Assembly: GCA_015222355.1 (NCBI GenBank)
Contig: JADFVC010000113.1
Location: 1 to 5,170, forward strand
DNA: 5,170 nucleotides
Direction of reading: 5' to 3'
Origin: Chloroflexota bacterium
Lineage (GTDB): Bacteria; Desulfobacterota; Desulfuromonadia; Desulfuromonadales; Geopsychrobacteraceae
The position numbers were made by a program, and so were the translations under genes. Below the pieces are notes generated by a model, which was given only the letters and a program-made list of their open reading frames with translations, was not told where the DNA came from and ran no database searches. Shown here piece after piece: positions 1 through 5,170 of this stretch. Within the stretch, counting starts at the first letter, position 1. Each line of letters starts with the position of its first letter.

Positions 1-127
1 GATGGCTAAGCAAAAATTTCGACCTACAAGGCGTAGTGGTTTTTCAGGGGCGAAGGCATACATATGGTATGTCGAGATCCTGGAAAACTGCTGCAACGCC
101 GGAGGGCGGACTTTTTGCGACGCCATC
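1..127. repeat. 127-nt imperfect palindromic intergenic repeat (MITE-like or REP-like element)
   Basis: The two ends are imperfect inverted repeats: reading inward from base 1 and from base 127 (reverse complement), both begin GATGGC and both carry GCAAAAA at offsets 10-16. The symmetry continues inward. Bases 30-48 (GGCGTAGTGG then TTTTTCAGG) pair imperfectly with 79-100 (CCTGGAAAAC then TGCTGCAACGCC), and 55-61 (GGCATAC) pairs with 67-73 (GTATGTC) around a five-base loop at 62-66. The centre of symmetry is base 64, the exact midpoint of 1-127, so these are probably the true ends, although base 1 is the window edge. It carries no transposase. From memory, closely similar sequences recur between genes in Desulfuromonadales genomes and give rise to spurious small ORFs beginning MAKQKF; I could not verify this. 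Transcribed from either side it would form a long hairpin, so it may act as a terminator or mRNA stabiliser for the HAMP gene, whose TGA stop (128-126) takes its last two bases from the element. Confidence 0.72.
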
Positions 128-677
128 AAGTCTTCAGCTTTTCCAGCAATATCCTCTGCTGTTCGATCAGTTCCAGCATTTTATCCTTATCGCCAGCCTT
201 GGCAGCGTCTTCAAGGGCCAATTGGCCTTCTTTCACCTGAAGCACATGCCCCCGCAAGGAGGCGATGGTACTACTGACATTGACGGCCAGATCCTTTAGC
301 GTGTCATCGTCGCGTAATGTAACTTCAGTCGTCAGATCACCCTCAGCGACTTCCTTCAAACCCTTTTCAATCCGATAGATCGGACCAGCAATTTTCTGCG
401 GCAAAAAAAGAGCCAGAAAACCACCGGCCAACAAACTGACAGCAGAGCCGACGGCAATAACCGGCAGCAGCAAATCACTGACTCGCCGCAATCTGATGTG
501 CGCATCGAAGTAAGAATCGATCAGTTCCTGGCGGGCATAAAAGTAAAGAATACAGGCAGCAATCAGCGAACTGACAATGACGGTTGTCAACAGCTTGAGC
601 AAAAGCCAGCGCTGAAAATCTCTTTTGACATCAAGGTTCAGCTTCTGGCGATCAACAAAACCTTTTCTTTTCTCCAT
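126..677 (-). CDS. Small inner-membrane HAMP-domain protein without output domain
   Basis: A 183-residue protein. A basic N-terminal segment (about 1-23) is followed by a first TM helix (about 24-47), a short segment with charged residues (48-68, probably periplasmic), a second TM helix (about 69-92), and a HAMP domain (about 93-145) with the typical entry KIAGPIYRIEKGL and the family's EVAEGDLT turn. A C-terminal helix (about 145-182) rich in Glu, Lys and Leu is probably coiled coil. No kinase, methyl-accepting, cyclase or diguanylate domain follows, so it looks like a sensor or adaptor stalk, not a full receptor. The ATG is supported by AGAGGAT about 6 nt upstream. The gene starts 35 nt after the stop of the pentahaem cytochrome gene and is probably cotranscribed with it. 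The palindromic repeat at 1-127 begins inside its stop codon, so the C-terminus could have been trimmed when the element arrived, though the remaining length suits a stand-alone HAMP protein. Function in electron transfer or signalling is inferred from context only. Confidence 0.88.
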   Translation of the reverse strand: MEKRKGFVDRQKLNLDVKRDFQRWLLLKLLTTVIVSSLIAACILYFYARQELIDSYFDAHIRLRRVSDLLLPVIAVGSAVSLLAGGFLALFLPQKIAGPIYRIEKGLKEVAEGDLTTEVTLRDDDTLKDLAVNVSSTIASLRGHVLQVKEGQLALEDAAKAGDKDKMLELIEQQRILLEKLKT

Positions 678-712
678 GACAATCCTCTTTCAGAAGCAGC
701 TCGATATCGATA

Positions 713-1909
713 TCAGTAGTTTGGATGACAACCAAGACAAAGTTCTTTCTTCGTTTGCTTGATCAAGCGATAGGCGTAATTCCCACCATGATTAACATGA
801 CAACTCATACAGCTGAGACGGCCATCGGCCAGCAGCGGGTACTCTGCGGGAATCTTCATGCCGGGGTTCGGAAGCACATTGACCGGGTGTGAATTCGCTC
901 CCTTAAAGCCGCCGTGACAGGAATAACAGAGGGTAATATTGGTATCGAGCTGACTTTTCAACAGCGGGTGCCCACCGCCAGTGGCAGCCAGCGGCTGCTT
1001 TGTCTTCCGGGCTGTTTCCCCGCCGGCTTTCCGCTCGACACCATACGAGAGAGACATCGCTCGATCTGACTTGAAAACAATCAGATAACTATTCTGCAAC
1101 CGGTGGAATTCCCATTCAAGGGAAATTTCCTGTCCGGCAAAACGATTAGAGACACGGCGCTCTGCCGGCTCGATAAAGGTTTTATCCGTCTTGAAATTGA
1201 AGATCGCTGATTTCGCCTGGTTTCCATGAATATCCCGGCAAACGATCTGAACCTGATAACCGGTATTTTTCTCTAATCCGCCAAGGACGGCTTGATGTTG
1301 ACGCGTCAGTTTTTTATCAAAGGTTGAAGAGGTCAGCCCTTGCCGGCCATAGAGAATTTCTGCGTTGGTAAATTCATCCGTTTGCCAGCGAATCGTGGCC
1401 GAGGTGTTAATGCCCCGGCGAACTTCTGTCACAACGACATCACTGATGACCGGAGGCTGCTGTTCTTTTTTCGGTTCTTTTAATCTCTTCAATGGCGGCA
1501 AGGTCAAGGCTTTTAAAGGGGGTCGATTTATCCCGTCCCAAATCTTCAGATAAATCTCCCTATCCACCTGAGATTCCGGAATGAGAAGCCAATGCTCAGA
1601 ATCCATGCCGTGGACTTCACGGAACCAGGCGATCTTTTCCCGCTGCTTGACTTCTCGTAATAAGCCCGGTTTTTTTGCCTCGGGGGCCGCCTCACGCCCG
1701 ACCAGATGGCACTGTGAGCAGTCCCCGCGCGTAAATGGTGCGTGGACAATGTGGGTCTGCTTGATGTTCTCAACCGTGTCGTGATGACATCCGCCACAGT
1801 TAGCAAAAGCATCAGCGGCGTAGACCGGAGACAGGAAAAACAACGGCAGGAGGACAAGCAAAACTACCGTTTTTCTGATCGCTGAAGGGTTCAAAAGCAA
1901 CATCCCCAT
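713..1909 (-). CDS. Secreted pentahaem c-type cytochrome with central fibronectin-III-like domain
   Basis: A 398-residue precursor. The signal peptide covers about residues 1-31 (IRK, then a long hydrophobic core, cleavage after SPVYA). Five CXXCH haem motifs are present: CGGCH 38-42, CSQCH 64-68, CYSCH 328-332, CMSCH 367-371 and CLGCH 391-395. The last two resemble the doubled-CXXCH arrangement, and His residues that could be distal ligands are abundant (for example HH 42-43, H53, H56, H341, H374). Between haems 2 and 3 lie about 260 haem-free residues. Residues 152-242 there (PPVISDVVV start, TIRWQTDE, LYG, GLEKNTGYQV, FNFKT end) look like a fibronectin type III or phosphatase-N-type beta sandwich, followed by another probably beta-rich stretch (243-295). 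It is probably a periplasmic or cell-surface electron carrier; redox partner unknown. The start is uncertain: neither ATG at 1909 nor ATG at 1903 has a clear ribosome-binding site. It lies downstream of a terminator, so it probably has its own promoter, and it is likely cotranscribed with the HAMP gene. Confidence 0.9.
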   Translation of the reverse strand: MGMLLLNPSAIRKTVVLLVLLPLFFLSPVYAADAFANCGGCHHDTVENIKQTHIVHAPFTRGDCSQCHLVGREAAPEAKKPGLLREVKQREKIAWFREVHGMDSEHWLLIPESQVDREIYLKIWDGINRPPLKALTLPPLKRLKEPKKEQQPPVISDVVVTEVRRGINTSATIRWQTDEFTNAEILYGRQGLTSSTFDKKLTRQHQAVLGGLEKNTGYQVQIVCRDIHGNQAKSAIFNFKTDKTFIEPAERRVSNRFAGQEISLEWEFHRLQNSYLIVFKSDRAMSLSYGVERKAGGETARKTKQPLAATGGGHPLLKSQLDTNITLCYSCHGGFKGANSHPVNVLPNPGMKIPAEYPLLADGRLSCMSCHVNHGGNYAYRLIKQTKKELCLGCHPNY

Positions 1910-1959
1910 ATAAATGTCGTGACAAAAGCAACAAGGTCATTAAGTAGAACAATTTTGAC

Positions 1960-1988
1960 AGGATAGCAAAAAAAGGCTCATCCCTCAA
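1960..1988 (-). promoter_or_regulatory. Candidate sigma70 promoter for the pentahaem cytochrome/HAMP operon
   Basis: Minus strand reads TTGAGG (1988-1983), a 17-nt spacer, then TATCCT (1965-1960) preceded by an extended -10 TG. Each hexamer matches consensus at four of six positions and the spacer is ideal. It lies between the upstream terminator and the gene, predicting a start near 1953 and a leader of about 45 nt. This is inference from sequence alone, and the seven-T run in the spacer could also belong to a second terminator. Confidence 0.4.
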
Positions 1989-2003
1989 GCACCTCTTGAG
2001 AGA
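1981..2003. promoter_or_regulatory. Inverted repeat overlapping the -35 element; operator or secondary terminator stem
   Basis: TCCCTCAAG (1981-1989) pairs with CTTGAGAGA (1995-2003) over nine positions with one G-T wobble and a five-base spacer. It covers the candidate -35 hexamer at 1983-1988, as a repressor operator would. Alternatively, transcribed leftward, the stem is followed after about six bases by seven Ts (1974-1968), so it could be a weak backup terminator after the strong one at 2051-2025. Confidence 0.4.
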
Positions 2004-2024
2004 GGACTGTTAACCCATAAACAG

Positions 2025-2051
2025 AAAAAGGCCGGCTCATAAGAGCCGGCC
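2025..2051 (-). terminator. Rho-independent terminator of the OmcS-like cytochrome gene
   Basis: A perfect nine-base-pair GC-rich stem, GGCCGGCTC (2030-2038) with GAGCCGGCC (2043-2051), closes a four-base loop. On the minus strand it is followed at once by five Ts (2029-2025). It sits 31 nt after the TGA at 2085-2083. There is no T run on the plus side, so it terminates leftward transcription only. It separates the OmcS-like gene from the pentahaem cytochrome transcript. Confidence 0.92.
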
Positions 2052-2082
2052 ATAATATCAAGCCAATCAAGTCATTTAAAGA

Positions 2083-3162
2083 TCAATTTTTAGTGGTGTG
2101 ACAAACAAAGCACCCGGTCGTGTTACTATTACCCGCGACCATGAGATCATAATCCCAACGCAGCAGGTCAGCATATGGCGAGCCATGGGCACGGTGACAG
2201 GAAACACAAGTGACGATGGCATCTCCAGCGACCGCATTAATTGCGGATTTGACTACTGAAACATCAGTACTGGCAACTGGAACTATCGGATCATAGGTCG
2301 TATAAGACTTATACTCAGTGCCGGCAGCCAGCGTATTCATGTCCAGGTCGGTCGGATGCCGCAGCCAGGGGGCCGTACCATTTTCACCGTTAGTACTGCC
2401 GGCAGTATGAAACTGCCCATGGCACTCAGCGCACAGGTAGCTGATCGTCGATTTATCCACAGTATCAGATGTACCCTTGTACTGATTATGATCTGCTGCA
2501 GTTTTCGTATACTCCCAATCGTCATCCTCGTTACCTACAATACCGATAAGGAAACGATAACTATTACCTACAGTGCTACCATCTATTGTAGTATCAACCA
2601 GGTGGTGAGCGCCCCGAACAGCCCCAAACTGCTCATCAGTAGTGTGAACACCATGACAACCATTTGTCCCGGCACAGGTCAGGCGCGTCGTTCCCCAAGT
2701 TGCTAACGAGTTATTCAAGGCTCCATTTAAATTATATCCTGCGTCCCAACCTGGAGGTTCATTGTCGAGAGTCACATCTTTAGCCTTAACACCCTCCACA
2801 TTGTGCCCTGTGGCGTCGTCAGTTTGAACCCAGTAGAAATTCCCTCCAGCCAAAGACGGCGAAACAGTTGCAGTTCCCGGATAGGCTGGCTCAGAGGTAT
2901 TATAAACATAAGGGATACCGGTACCATTCATAACTCCAGCAACGAGACCGGTGTTCGTCCCCGTATGACAGGCAAAACATGAGGCCTCGTTGAGCAATGC
3001 CTCGACAGGAACGCCACTTGTTGTCACGGTCGCCCCGTCTTGACTGTTGTGCATGGTGTGGCAGGTGACACAGGCACCTTTAACCGCGGCAAAAACATTC
3101 CCTGCTGCGAAGGTCAGCAAAACCACACTCAGCAGCATTGTTACAACCATCAATCTCTTCAT
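2083..3162 (-). CDS. OmcS-like hexahaem c-type cytochrome, putative extracellular nanowire subunit
   Basis: A 359-residue precursor with a signal peptide at about 1-25 (MKRL, hydrophobic core, cleavage near NVFA). Haem motifs are CVTCH 31-35, CFACH 62-66, a stretched CX5CH (C163, C169, H170), CAECH 245-248 region (C244, C247, H248), CVSCH 319-323 and CFVCH 351-355. Order and surroundings match what I recall of Geobacter sulfurreducens OmcS: CHTMHNS after haem 1, GGNFYWV and GHN before haem 3, SYRFL after haem 3, LRHP after haem 4, CVSCHRAH at haem 5, and a final motif at the very C-terminus. In OmcS the second His of CHTMH ligates haem 5 of the adjacent subunit; the equivalent here is H38. 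Further candidate distal ligands include H120, H173, H186, H187, H252, H269 and H326. The protein is about 70 residues shorter than OmcS. ATG at 3162 is chosen because GGAGG lies five bases upstream and the signal peptide starts there; the frame is open further upstream only by chance. It lies 71 nt after a decayed paralogue, and a strong terminator follows. OmcE-like or other tetra- to hexahaem families remain possible. Confidence 0.88.
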   Translation of the reverse strand: MKRLMVVTMLLSVVLLTFAAGNVFAAVKGACVTCHTMHNSQDGATVTTSGVPVEALLNEASCFACHTGTNTGLVAGVMNGTGIPYVYNTSEPAYPGTATVSPSLAGGNFYWVQTDDATGHNVEGVKAKDVTLDNEPPGWDAGYNLNGALNNSLATWGTTRLTCAGTNGCHGVHTTDEQFGAVRGAHHLVDTTIDGSTVGNSYRFLIGIVGNEDDDWEYTKTAADHNQYKGTSDTVDKSTISYLCAECHGQFHTAGSTNGENGTAPWLRHPTDLDMNTLAAGTEYKSYTTYDPIVPVASTDVSVVKSAINAVAGDAIVTCVSCHRAHGSPYADLLRWDYDLMVAGNSNTTGCFVCHTTKN

Positions 3163-3233
3163 AAAAGCCTCCATTCTGTGATCCCTACTTCCTTTTCTGG
3201 TTAAAAAAACCGACAACTCCGTAAAAAATACAA
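3163..3233 (-). other. Leader between the cytochrome remnant and the OmcS-like gene
   Basis: A 71-nt AT-rich spacer ending in a strong Shine-Dalgarno (GGAGG, 3172-3168) for the ATG at 3162. I see neither a good terminator for the remnant nor a convincing -35/-10 pair. The intact gene may therefore be transcribed through the remnant from a promoter further upstream. Confidence 0.45.
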
Positions 3234-3528
3234 TTAACCGTCTTTCGACGTATGGCAGGCAAAACAACCGCAATCAGTACTCTCTACCCCGGCCGTACAG
3301 CCGTTGAGGTAATCCCAACGCAGCATATCGGGATAAGGCGAACCGTGCGGCCGGTGGCAGGAGAGGCAGGTCACGAGATCCTCACCCGGCACAACAGCAC
3401 TGGATGCCGCAGCTAAGGTTTACTTGGCCACCGGGGCCAAGGTCATGCATGGTGTGGCAGTTCACACAGTATCCTTTGACAGCAGATTCAGCGGAAAATG
3501 TTATGAAGACCGCACTGAAACACCTCAT
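3234..3528 (-). pseudogene. Remnant of a tandem OmcS-like cytochrome gene (internal deletion plus frameshift)
   Basis: In one frame the minus strand from ATG 3528 encodes a short hydrophobic start, then AVKGYCVNCHTMHD (haem 1), and runs into a TGA at 3384-3382. In the next frame, from about 3418, it encodes ASSAVVPGEDLVTCLSCH, then RPHGSPYPDMLRWDY, and ends GCFACHTSKDG with TAA at 3236-3234. These parts match the beginning and end of the intact neighbour (AVKGACVTCHTMHN; VTCVSCHRAHGSPYADLLRWDY; GCFVCHTTKN). DNA agrees: 3447-3480 matches 3051-3084 at 28 of 34 bases, and 3310-3325 is identical to 2150-2165. The two anchors lie 137 bases apart here but 901 apart in the intact gene, a net loss of about 764 bases, not a multiple of three. 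Haems 2-4 are gone, and the signal peptide looks too short and poor. A functional one-haem peptide of 48 residues (3528-3382) is conceivable but unlikely. Confidence 0.85.
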
Positions 3529-3633
3529 CCACCCCACGCCTCCCTCGTTGCGACTACATCACTCAATTAAAATTAAATATCCAATAAACTATATAGATAA
3601 ATAAAATAATAACGATAAATCAACTACTTAACT

Positions 3634-3649
3634 CTTAATATACATTAAG
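3634..3649. promoter_or_regulatory. 6-4-6 inverted repeat, possible operator
   Basis: CTTAAT (3634-3639), four-base spacer ATAC, ATTAAG (3644-3649): perfect half-sites. It overlaps the candidate -10 at 3647-3642. The half-sites are AT-rich, so chance is a real alternative; I do not recognise a specific regulator family. Confidence 0.3.
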
Positions 3650-3670
3650 CAAATCTACCAATCCGGTCAA
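3642..3670 (-). promoter_or_regulatory. Weak sigma70 promoter candidate upstream of the cytochrome remnant
   Basis: Minus strand reads TTGACC (3670-3665), a 17-nt spacer, then TAATGT (3647-3642). The -35 matches five of six consensus bases, the -10 only three of six. It would drive the remnant and, by read-through, the intact OmcS-like gene about 480 nt downstream. Low confidence because the surrounding DNA is AT-rich and gives chance matches. Confidence 0.25.
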
Positions 3671-3746
3671 GGAAAAAACACAACCATCCAACTTATAAGC
3701 CTGGTTAAATTATTTTTTCTTAATAGCTTTCTGGGTGGTTTGGAAT

Positions 3747-5156
3747 TTAATCAAGAATGGCTATGGAGAGGGGACGGCCACCCAAAGAAAGCTGTTTTCT
3801 AACCGTTAGACCTGTAAGATCAATCACAGTAAGATGTTTTTTTTCATAACCGGCAACATAGAGGAGTCTTCTTTGTGCGGATATCGCCATATCGCGTGGA
3901 AAATCGACTGTCGGAATCCGCCTGAAGGAGGTTTTTTGACCGGCATAAATCACCGACACTGAGGCCCCGCCACTATTACTCACAAACAATCGTCGGCCGT
4001 CTTCAGACAAAATATCCGCCGGTGCACGCCCGACAGAGATATCTTGAACCAACCTTCCTGTCTGATAGTTATAAGCAGACACCTTATCGGCCGCCTGCTC
4101 AGAAACATACAGCATCCCGGCAAAATAAACTAAAGAATCAGGTTGCATCCCAACGGAGATCACTCTCTGCACCTGTAGTGAATCCGGTGAAAGCAGAAAA
4201 ACCTTTTGCGTCGCGGGGGAAAGAACCGCCAAGTGACCATTATCTGCGGAAAAATAGAGGAGTTTCCCCGGATTTTGGCTCAAACGCTGCTGCGCCTCAA
4301 CAACACCTGACAGCAGGTTCACCCTGAGCACCTGGCTACTGGCCGGATCGGAAACAAACGCCAGATGAGTATCTTCAGCTAAAGTCAAATAACTCGGAGC
4401 GATGGTACGCGGCAGATCAATCTGTTCAAGCAGGCGCGATTTCATACAATCATAAACATACAGGGCATGTTTTCCCGCGCTGAGGACATACAGTCGACGG
4501 GTCTGCGGATCAAGTCTCATCTCTGCCAATGGCCCCGGCAAGGAAAAAGCTGAAATCACCTCATTGCTGTCGGTGCGGAGTACATAAATAGTCCTGATGT
4601 CATCACAGAGCACATAGGCGAGACTACCGCCGAGAACCGCCTGCTGTCCTCGCGCCGAAAAGCTTGGGTACAGGTCATTGCCATCGAGATTCCAATCGAT
4701 AAACAGGCATTGGCTGTCAGCTTCCGCAAGCGTGACCGGCGTTGCCAGCACAGCCTCATGAAATTCACCCTCCGGGAGCCCGGCAAGACTTTGGCCGGCG
4801 ACTTTGATAGCCGTCAAACGAAAACGCAGCCGACGCTGTTCTCCAAGGGGCGCATTTGTCACACCAAGCAGAAGCTGCTGTCCCTTATTTCCCAGCCGGT
4901 CGATTTGTTGTGGCGGCAGATCGAGGTCAAGCCATATTCCGTCAGAAAAAAGTGCAATATCCTGCAGCACAAAACTAAAATCAGCAAGGGAGCTGCCGGA
5001 GGTCGTCACATAAACCGTCAGTAGGGGCTGCCCGGCAAATTTGGCGATTGTTTTTTGCGGTGGGTGCAATGACGGGGCACAGCTGGTCAACAGAAAAAGC
5101 AAAAAACAGAGAGCAAAGATGCCACCGGGGATACGATCAATGCAGCAGGTTTTCAT
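3747..5156 (-). CDS. Outer-membrane-type lipoprotein: DUF4382-like domain plus seven-bladed YVTN/NHL beta-propeller
   Basis: A 469-residue precursor. The signal peptide ends in lipobox L23-T24-S25-C26; Ala follows the Cys, so outer-membrane sorting is expected. Residues about 44-165 resemble DUF4382: paired beta strands, IWLDLDLPPQQIDRL, LLLGVTNAPLGEQRRLRFRL, then FIDWNLDGND. That last segment (154-161) has a DxNxDGND spacing like a calcium-binding loop. Residues about 178-469 contain about seven repeats of 36-40 residues, with recurring cores such as RLYVLSAGKHALYVYD, LYVSEQAADKVSAYN, LFVSNSGGASVSVI and LLYVAGYEKKHLTVIDL, typical of a YVTN/NHL/40-residue-repeat propeller. No catalytic residues or haem motifs are visible, so a binding or scaffold role on the surface is inferred. 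ATG at 5156 is preferred over the overlapping GTG at 5159 because GGAAGGG lies about seven bases upstream of the ATG. The promoter is outside the window. It lies in the same orientation as the cytochrome genes, 218 nt upstream of the remnant. Confidence 0.85.
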   Translation of the reverse strand: MKTCCIDRIPGGIFALCFLLFLLTSCAPSLHPPQKTIAKFAGQPLLTVYVTTSGSSLADFSFVLQDIALFSDGIWLDLDLPPQQIDRLGNKGQQLLLGVTNAPLGEQRRLRFRLTAIKVAGQSLAGLPEGEFHEAVLATPVTLAEADSQCLFIDWNLDGNDLYPSFSARGQQAVLGGSLAYVLCDDIRTIYVLRTDSNEVISAFSLPGPLAEMRLDPQTRRLYVLSAGKHALYVYDCMKSRLLEQIDLPRTIAPSYLTLAEDTHLAFVSDPASSQVLRVNLLSGVVEAQQRLSQNPGKLLYFSADNGHLAVLSPATQKVFLLSPDSLQVQRVISVGMQPDSLVYFAGMLYVSEQAADKVSAYNYQTGRLVQDISVGRAPADILSEDGRRLFVSNSGGASVSVIYAGQKTSFRRIPTVDFPRDMAISAQRRLLYVAGYEKKHLTVIDLTGLTVRKQLSLGGRPLSIAILD

Positions 5157-5170
5157 CACAACACCCTTCC

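Larger units (their letters stand above)
3529..3746. other. AT-rich intergenic region between lipoprotein gene and cytochrome remnant
   Basis: About 218 bases, strongly AT-rich between roughly 3560 and 3660, unlike the flanking genes. It holds the candidate promoter and inverted repeat listed separately. No tRNA, no good rho-independent terminator for the lipoprotein gene, and no recognisable cyclic-di-GMP (GEMM) riboswitch core is visible. Together with the remnant, the stretch without an intact gene runs from 3163 to 3746. Confidence 0.6.

Noticed and set aside
2..299. Plus-strand small ORFs, including one starting MAKQKF at base 2
   Set aside because: They start in the palindromic element and run into the antisense of the HAMP gene; the coding appearance comes from the repeat.
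701..714. Perfect palindrome GATATCGATATC at the end of the pentahaem cytochrome gene
   Set aside because: Short, made of a repeated hexamer, and partly inside the stop region; no promoter or second copy nearby supports a function.
3163..3273. Longer N-terminus for the OmcS-like cytochrome
   Set aside because: The extension overlaps the end of the remnant in another frame, lacks signal-peptide character, and the GGAGG plus MKRL signal peptide fix the start at 3162.
3529..3746. Cyclic-di-GMP (GEMM) riboswitch, frequent upstream of Geobacter cytochrome genes
   Set aside because: I looked for the conserved core and the GACGCAAAG-type segment on the minus strand here and in 1910-2024 and found none.
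3665..3746. Terminator after the lipoprotein gene
   Set aside because: AACCACCC and GGATGGTT can pair with one mismatch before a T run, but the loop is about 45 nt, too long for a credible intrinsic terminator.
4022..5024. Plus-strand ORFs opposite the lipoprotein gene
   Set aside because: They are antisense shadows of a long, well-supported gene, with no ribosome-binding site or recognisable domain.
5157..5159. GTG start one codon upstream of the lipoprotein ATG
   Set aside because: Only about four bases from the GGAAGGG site, whereas the ATG at 5156 has better spacing; the product would differ by one residue.

Overview
The window looks like a chromosomal piece from a dissimilatory metal-reducing or syntrophic bacterium of the Desulfuromonadales/Geobacterales type (Desulfuromonas, Geobacter, Pelobacter relatives). 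The evidence is two multihaem c-type cytochromes, the broken remains of a third, a surface lipoprotein with a beta-propeller, and a small HAMP protein, all on the minus strand. The lineage is inferred from protein architecture, not from a search.

In the direction of transcription (right to left): (1) 5156-3747 encodes an outer-membrane-type lipoprotein with an N-terminal DUF4382-like domain and a C-terminal seven-bladed YVTN/NHL-type propeller. (2) 3746-3529 is an AT-rich gap holding a weak promoter candidate and a 6-4-6 inverted repeat. (3) 3528-3234 is a decayed multihaem cytochrome gene. It keeps the first haem motif and the last two, but the middle is lost and the reading frame is shifted. 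(4) 3162-2083 encodes an intact hexahaem cytochrome with the motif order of the OmcS nanowire cytochrome, including the CHTMHNS motif whose second His ligates a haem of the next subunit in OmcS. Its third haem motif is stretched to CX5CH. A strong rho-independent terminator follows (2051-2025). (5) 2024-1910 holds an inverted repeat overlapping a plausible sigma70 promoter. (6) 1909-713 encodes a pentahaem cytochrome with two N-terminal haems, a haem-free middle containing a fibronectin-III-like domain, and three C-terminal haems. (7) 677-126, only 35 nt downstream, encodes a two-TM HAMP protein with no output domain. (8) 127-1 is an imperfect palindrome centred exactly on base 64. It overlaps the stop codon of the HAMP gene and looks like a dispersed intergenic repeat or MITE.

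Taken together this reads as an extracellular electron transfer locus: a filament-type hexahaem cytochrome with a degenerate tandem paralogue (recalling the omcS/omcT pair of G. sulfurreducens), a propeller lipoprotein that could serve as a surface scaffold, and a second cytochrome with an adhesive-type domain cotranscribed with a HAMP protein. No convincing gene lies on the plus strand.
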